In this document: positions 59,101 to 64,000 of the stretch, in pieces | Position numbering within the stretch: the stretch's first letter is position 1 | How the letters are laid out: every line of letters starts with the position of its first letter | Source of the DNA: Mytilus edulis | Taxonomy: Eukaryota > Mollusca > Bivalvia > Mytilida > Mytilidae | Reading direction: 5' to 3' | Length of the DNA: 64,000 bases | NCBI RefSeq assembly: GCF_963676685.1 | Contig: NC_092351.1 | Coordinates: 39,174,733-39,238,732, forward strand | Made by a program: the position numbers and the translations under genes | The notes under the pieces: model-generated | Databases searched by the model: none | The model's input: only the letters and a program-made list of their open reading frames with translations | Told to the model about the DNA's origin: nothing

Positions 59101-59345
59101 GTGAAGGACTACATTCAGTGGTAAAATTTCTTCTGAATTCTTGTTACTCATCTTTTTCCATGTGGATACTTTAATTGATCTGATTCTTCTCCCCACAGGC
59201 AATGGCAAAATACAGGGGAGGTGGTGGTGGATCTCCAGCAAAGAAACCTGCAGGACCCCCAGCAAAGAAAGCCAAGCCAGAGAGTGAAGAAGAGGATGAT
59301 GATGATGAAGAAGATGAGGAAGATGACGAAGAAGATGATGAATAA
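56101..59345 (+). CDS. HMGB protein, copy 3
   Basis: Four coding exons, 56101-56247, 57380-57534, 58150-58318 and 59199-59345, code for 205 aa with intact splice sites. It differs from copy 2 at few residues: Ala16 to Val (SSYVFFVQ), Cys21 to Ser with Phe22 kept (QSFREEH), Thr41 to Ser (AEFSKKC), Arg to Lys in exon 2 ([10 protein letters not shown]), and Ala to Ser at the start of box B ([12 protein letters not shown]). Thus the N-terminal box-A cysteine is gone altogether. The acidic tail is identical in sequence to copy 2. Expression is not demonstrable from sequence. Confidence 0.94.
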
Positions 59346-59779
59346 ATACAAAAGATTCTGTATCATGAACAATTGGGGGGTATCCTGGATCAAGAAATGT
59401 ACAATTTCTGTTATGTATAGTTGATCATTTGTATATATTGTTCATCTTAGATGATTGTATATTTATCATTGTACATAAAATCATTATTTTATTCATCCCA
59501 ACTGAGGGGAAACAATCCTGTCATCTTACTTTAGAACAAAATTTAAGTAGTTTTTATGATATTATAATTATTTATACATTTTCATGATGAATTTAAAATT
59601 TAACTGTGTAAAACATTTTAAGTTTCATCAGCTTCACAGACTTGCAGGCTAACAGCTACAATATTTTCTTTTTGCTATGGAGCAATGTAAAGGGAATGAC
59701 TGAAAGTGCTGTATTTTTCATCACCATTTTTGTTTTAATCATGAAATGTCAATGAATGTCATGTTTAAATAGATTTTAT

Positions 59780-59785
59780 AATAAA
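59780..59785 (+). terminator. Polyadenylation signal of HMGB copy 3
   Basis: AATAAA in the same context and distance as copy 2. Confidence 0.8.
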
Positions 59786-60065
59786 ACATATTTTAACTTG
59801 CTTAATTCTTTTTTTTAACCAAACCTGGCACCAAGGCAATTTTACTGAAAACTTTTATTAACTTTTATTAGGAGTGATTGCCTATAAACGACTGTTTTGA
59901 CAAACTATTGCCTATTGTCTTCAAAACTATAATAGGTAGAAGTTCTTAGTGGGTTTGATAAGGCCTTTATCAAACAAGAGACTTGCAAATTTGAATGAAG
60001 TGTGAAAAATTTGTACCATTATGGAGAAATGTGGACTTGTCACAGGAACTATGTTATTGAAATCC

Positions 60066-60360
60066 AGCTCAGCAGATGTGGTATGATTGCCAATAAGACA
60101 ACACTCCACAAGAGACCAACTGGCAGAAATTAACAGCAATAGGTCACTTAAGCCTTCAACAATAAAAAAAAAATTCATACTGCATAGTCGGCTTTAAAAG
60201 GCCCAGAAATCAAATGTAAAACAAACTAACGGCCTTATAAATGTACACAAAAAATGATGAAACAAAAAATATGTAACACAGCAACAAGTGACAACTACTG
60301 AATTACAGGCTCTTGACATGGGATAGGCACATACATACATAATGTGACTGGTGTAACAGT
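60066..60360. repeat. Dispersed repeat downstream of copy 3
   Basis: Paralogous to 54254-54570 with scattered single-base changes and a shorter A run. Confidence 0.7.
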
Positions 60361-60589
60361 ACATCATAATAGTCCAGCTAACTTAGCATAAATTTCACCC
60401 TAACCTTGAAGAAAATGATAAGGGAGATAACTCTGCAAAAAAGACAGAAATATCAGTGAAAATTGATACAAAATCATAATTTAACCCTTGAAGTACCTTC
60501 CATTTAACAGAATGTATTGATTCTTGATATTTTAGCCATCTTTAGAGAATAAAAAACAACTATAAAGGTGTTTTCATATTTTTAGCTTG

Positions 60590-61925
60590 CCTGGCTAAGT
60601 GAGCTTTTCCCATCACTTGCGTCCGTCGTCGTTAACTTTTACAAAAATCTTCTCCTGAAACTACTGGGCCAAATTAAACCAACCTTGGCCAAAATCGTCA
60701 TTGGGATGTCTAGTTTAAAAAATGTGTCCAATGACCCGGCCAACAAACCAAGATGGCCACCAGGACTAAAAAAAGAACAGAGACGTAGTGGTAAAATATA
60801 CATTTTGGCTTATATCTCTGAAACCAAAGCAAATCTTACAAGGGGTTACAGTGAGTTGACTGTTAGTGTTGCTCTCCACCAATTGCAATTCATTCCAAAT
60901 TTTGACCAAATTGCAATTTGTTTTATAAAATCAAATTGTTCAACTGGTCAGAAATTTGAACCAACTGCTGTAGAAAACTACAGCCAAGTCATGAAAGTGC
61001 AAGGTGATAAAATAAAACATACTTACAATCCTATAAGACTTTAACTCCACTTTAATGATGTAACAAAATTAGTTTATCAGTTTGTATAGTTATATTATAT
61101 TCATTTCCATGCTGAAGGGGAACTGTTTATTTTGAATTGCTATTAAATTGTCCAAACTAAGCTTTCATATAGTTTTTCTTTTAGAAAGAAAAACTATATG
61201 AAAGCTTAGTATAGTTTTTCTTTCTAAAAGTATTCTATATTTATAAGAATCAGACATTATGTGAATTAAAACATTTCATATTCAGTAAAATATGTGTAAA
61301 ATTGCAATATATGTTTGTATGAAGTTTCCATGGGGGAGATAATAACTTTTCTTTCAAAAAGTCTTTATTCAAAAGAATAATATTTTAGGTTATCTCCCCT
61401 GAAAACTTATCAATAGCATATTGTTATTTCACACATATTTTACTGAATATATGATGTTTTATTTAAAATGATATCTGATTCTTATAAATATAGAATACTT
61501 TTAGAAAGAAAAACTATATGAAAGCTTAGTTTGGACAATTTTATAGCATGAAAATAGCTATAATATAACTATACAAACTGATAAACTAATTTTGTCACAA
61601 CATCATTAAAGTGGAGTTAAAGTCATATAGGATTGTAAGTATGTTTTATTTTATCACCTTGCACTTTCACATTTTGACTGAACAATTTGTTCAATATTCT
61701 GACCAGTTGAACAATTTGGGTTAATAAAACAAATTGCAATTTGGTCAAAATTTTTGAATGAGTTGCAATTGGTGGAGAGCAACACTAACAGTCAACTCAC
61801 TGTAAATTGTTTATCAGGTCAAGATCTATCTGCCCTGAAATTTTCAGATAGATTAAAGAACACGTTGTAACGTTGCTGCCCCTTAAATGCTAATTTCAAG
61901 GAAATTTTGCTGTTTTTATATGACC
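60590..61925 (-). mobile_element. Helitron-like fragment, inverted, split by a MITE
   Basis: The same fragment as 54778-55150, interrupted after AATCTTACAAGGGGTTA by the 954-bp element and resumed at AATTGTTTATCAGGTCAAGA. Confidence 0.8.
60849..61802. mobile_element. 954-bp Tc1/mariner-type fold-back MITE
   Basis: Ends CAGTGAGTTGACTGTTAGTG and its exact inverse, flanked by TA on both sides (60847-60848, 61803-61804). The arms are long: the outer 100 bp or so and an inner block with AGAAAGAAAAACTATATGAA are inverted copies, so most of the element folds on itself. The paralogous site in unit 2 (about 55029) is the uninterrupted pre-insertion sequence GGGGTTAAATTG. CAGT-type ends and TA duplication are known for Tc1/mariner. 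No transposase; a frame crossing 60685-61044 is an artefact of the left border. Confidence 0.93.
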
Positions 61926-62437
61926 ACAAAAAACCACAAAATTGAAAATTTTTTGGTCATATATTGGTATCACATTGGCGTCGGCGTCCCAAGACTTGGT
62001 TTTCGCATTATAACTTTAGTATAAGTGAATAGAAATCTATGAAATTTAAACACAAGGGTTATGGCCATAAAAGGAAGGTTGTGATTGATTTTGGAAGTTT
62101 TGGTCCCAACAGTTTGGGAATTAGGGGCCAAAAAGGGCCCAAATAAGGATTTTCTTGGTTTTCGCACTTACTTTCGTTTAAAGTAAATAGAAGTCTATGA
62201 AATTTTGACACAAGGTTTATGACCACTAAAGGAAGGTTGGGAGTGTTGGTCCCAACAGTTTAGGAATTAGGAGCCAAAAAAGGGCCATAATAAGCATTAT
62301 TCTTGGTTTTCGCACAATAACTTTAGTATAAGTAAATAGAAATCAATGAAATTTAAACACAAGGTTTATGAACACAAAAGGAAGTTTGGGAGTTGAGGTC
62401 CCAACAGTTTAGGAATTAGGGGCACAAATAAGCATTT
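61925..62437 (+). repeat. Tandem repeat of about 145-150 bp, unit 3 copy
   Basis: Paralogous to 55150-55660, with a slightly longer first monomer. Confidence 0.8.
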
Positions 62438-62985
62438 TTAACCGGATTTTTGAGACAAAAATGTCGGTTATTGATTTGGGGATGTACGGCGGGCAGTCGG
62501 GCGGGCGGCAATCGAATGTTGTCTGTGCATTAACTCATGAACCGTTCAACCAAAGCTTTTAAAATTTTAATATGTTGTTACTGACAACTAAATGAAGGTC
62601 AAGTTCAATAATGGCGATTTTGACTTTTACCGTTCAGGAGTTAAGGTTCTTGAAAGATTGAAAAATGTTTTTTCCAGTCGTGTCCGTGCATTGACGCATG
62701 AACTGTTCTACCAAAGTTTCCCAAATTTTAATATGTTGGTACTGATGACAAAATGGAGGTCAAGTTCAATAATGACGATTTTTACTTTTACCGTTCAGGA
62801 GTTAAGGTTCTTGAAAGATTGAAAAATGGTTTTTCCAGTCGTGTCCGTGCATTGACGCATGAACTGTTCTACCAAAGTTTCCCAAATTTTAATATGTTGG
62901 TACTGATGACAAAATGGAGGTCAAGTTCAATAATGACGATTTTTACTTTTACCGTTCAGGAGTTATGGTTCTTGAAAGAATGAAA
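62438..62985 (+). mobile_element. Truncated pearl-like element at the unit 3/unit 4 junction
   Basis: Left end as at 55660, then three monomers of 161 bp (TCCGTGCATTGACGC-type motifs at about 62680 and 62842), truncated after CTTGAAAGAATGAAAAAAG just before HMGB copy 4. Translated frames repeat every 161 bp and are not genes. Confidence 0.88.
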
Positions 62986-63050
62986 AAAGTTTGTATATAT
63001 AAACAAATCATTTTATTTTCAGAAATATTTCAAATCAATATTAAATCAAG

Positions 63051-64000
63051 ATGGGAAGGAAAGATGGAAAGCCACGTGGACGTATGTCATCATATGTCTT
63101 CTTTGTGCAGTGTTTTAGAGAGGAACACAAGAAAAAAAATCCAACAGAAAAAGTTGTGTTTGCTGAATTCTCGAAAAAGTGTGCTGAAAAATGGAGGGTA
63201 CGGTTTTTGATTGCATTATTTTATGGGAAATTTACTATAAGGTTTGCCTGTCCCTTGATTTATCTTCCCTTGGACCAAGGACAAATTTCTACTTAAGGAG
63301 TGTTTCCTTCTCTGGGTTTTCTTTAAAAACCTTGTCCAGGAGGTCCATAATTTTTTTTTTTATATATTTAGCATGCATGGTGCTGACATAAATCATAATG
63401 GTGCTTCCCATAATTCATTATTGACTTTGAAGCATATTTTTATCTTGCCTCGAGGTCAATAGGCCTTACATTTTTACATTTTCGTGTGGAACATTCCATT
63501 CTTTGACGGGCTTTTGATATTTGGCGCATGGATGCACCACCTCAAGACAATGTGTTGATTTCCATGGAAGAATACTATGTACTTGTTATCTTTATATGTC
63601 CATCTTAAAACCTCACATATTCTTATTTGACATGGCAAGACTTTTTTAATGCATCTAATTATTTATCTAAGTCGTGCCCTACTCATTCTATAATAAATTG
63701 TAAGATATATTGAAAAAATATGGTTTAGATCCTCGCCCTTAATCATATAATTCTACCTAGTTGTCTGTTGCGCTGCGAAAGATATAGTAATGGTCTTATG
63801 TCTGTCCCAAGCACATCATTACTCAGAGACCGTTTGACAGAAAGCTCTCATTCATGGTAGGATTGTTGGCCACCATGTCCAGTTGACCATAATATACCAA
63901 CATTTTGTGGGAGATATGGGTAGTAGGTCTCATTGGGGTCTAAGCCTGACGCGGTATTGGCTGATTTTTTTGTAAGTGTGACTCGTGAAAGTCAAATTAT
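63051..64000 (+). CDS. HMGB protein, copy 4 (cut by window edge)
   Basis: Only the first coding exon (63051-63197, 49 codons) lies in the window; the rest is intron 1, colinear with copies 2 and 3. The exon encodes box A as [14 protein letters not shown] with AEFSKKC: Cys21-Phe22 as in copy 2, but Val16 and Ser41 as in copy 3. The acceptor, 5' UTR and TATATAAA are as in copies 2 and 3. Whether the downstream exons are intact cannot be judged. Confidence 0.85.

Larger units (their letters stand above)
56042..62991 (+). repeat. HMGB segmental duplication unit 3
   Basis: Colinear with unit 2 (50206-56041). Differences seen are single 31-bp unit in intron 1, loss of part of intron 2 (about 51930-52060 in unit 2) with other sequence there, a 954-bp MITE at 60849, and three instead of two pearl-like monomers. 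It is followed directly by the start of unit 4 at 62992. Confidence 0.88.

Noticed and set aside
50264-59345. HMGB copies 2 and 3 as processed or decayed pseudogenes
   Set aside because: They keep introns, GT-AG borders, phase and full frames, and the acidic tail; only transcription is uncertain.
60685-61044. 119-codon frame downstream of HMGB copy 3
   Set aside because: It begins in an inverted Helitron-like fragment and runs into the left arm of the fold-back MITE; the sister unit has no such frame.
62592-62983. Repeated 76-codon frames starting [10 protein letters not shown], also near 23624 and 55946
   Set aside because: They recur every 161 bp and are translations of pearl-like monomers, with changes not respecting codons.

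Overview
ORGANISM. This is intron-rich, AT-rich animal nuclear DNA. Coding exons are short (about 56-208 nt), have GT-AG borders, and sit among many interspersed repeats. The repeat content is bivalve-like: elements built of tandem monomers of about 145-170 bp ending in a hairpin (pearl/Helentron style), many TA-flanked MITEs, and the motif of a GCTCACC/GGTGAGC-ended Helitron-like repeat. I infer a bivalve mollusc, most likely a mussel (Mytilidae). No rRNA, tRNA, CRISPR array or prokaryotic operon was seen. All coordinates were read by eye and no search was run. LAYOUT. (1) 1-13694, minus strand: NFRKB, the INO80 chromatin-remodeller subunit G. Twenty coding exons were reconstructed in an unbroken frame (763 codons), and the 3' end runs off the left edge. 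A 181-bp tandem duplication covers its first coding exon. (2) 13.7-17.15 kb: repeats, then a housekeeping-type promoter. (3) 17383-25724, plus strand: EIF3F, complete in eight exons (272 aa), with several transposons in its introns and a small duplication of the end of exon 6. (4) 25.8-29.7 kb: MITEs and a tandem-repeat element whose monomers carry nuclear-receptor-like half-sites. (5) 29755-38251, minus strand: a SAP30/SAP30L family Sin3-HDAC subunit, complete in six coding exons (236 aa). One intron contains a 1-kb, 20-bp satellite. (6) 38.7-41.65 kb: a decayed LINE 3' end holding another repeat element, then more repeats and a MITE. (7) 41.88-42.44 kb: a likely bidirectional promoter between the SAP30 gene (minus) and the HMGB cluster (plus). 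(8) 46008-64000, plus strand: a tandem array of four HMGB genes (two HMG boxes plus acidic tail, 205 aa). Copy 1 is the diverged member. Copies 2, 3 and 4 are nearly identical segmental duplicates; copy 4 is cut by the right edge. GENES TOGETHER. Three of the four loci encode chromatin proteins (INO80 subunit, Sin3/HDAC subunit, HMGB architectural proteins); the fourth is a translation factor. Nothing shows co-regulation beyond the possible SAP30/HMGB shared promoter. The most interesting part is the HMGB array. Copies 2-4 have lost or moved the box-A redox cysteine. They carry a TATATAAA exactly 55 nt upstream of each ATG that copy 1 lacks. The repeat unit begins only about 30 bp before the first coding exon's splice acceptor. 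One unit carries a Tc1/mariner-type fold-back MITE whose empty site is preserved in the sister unit.
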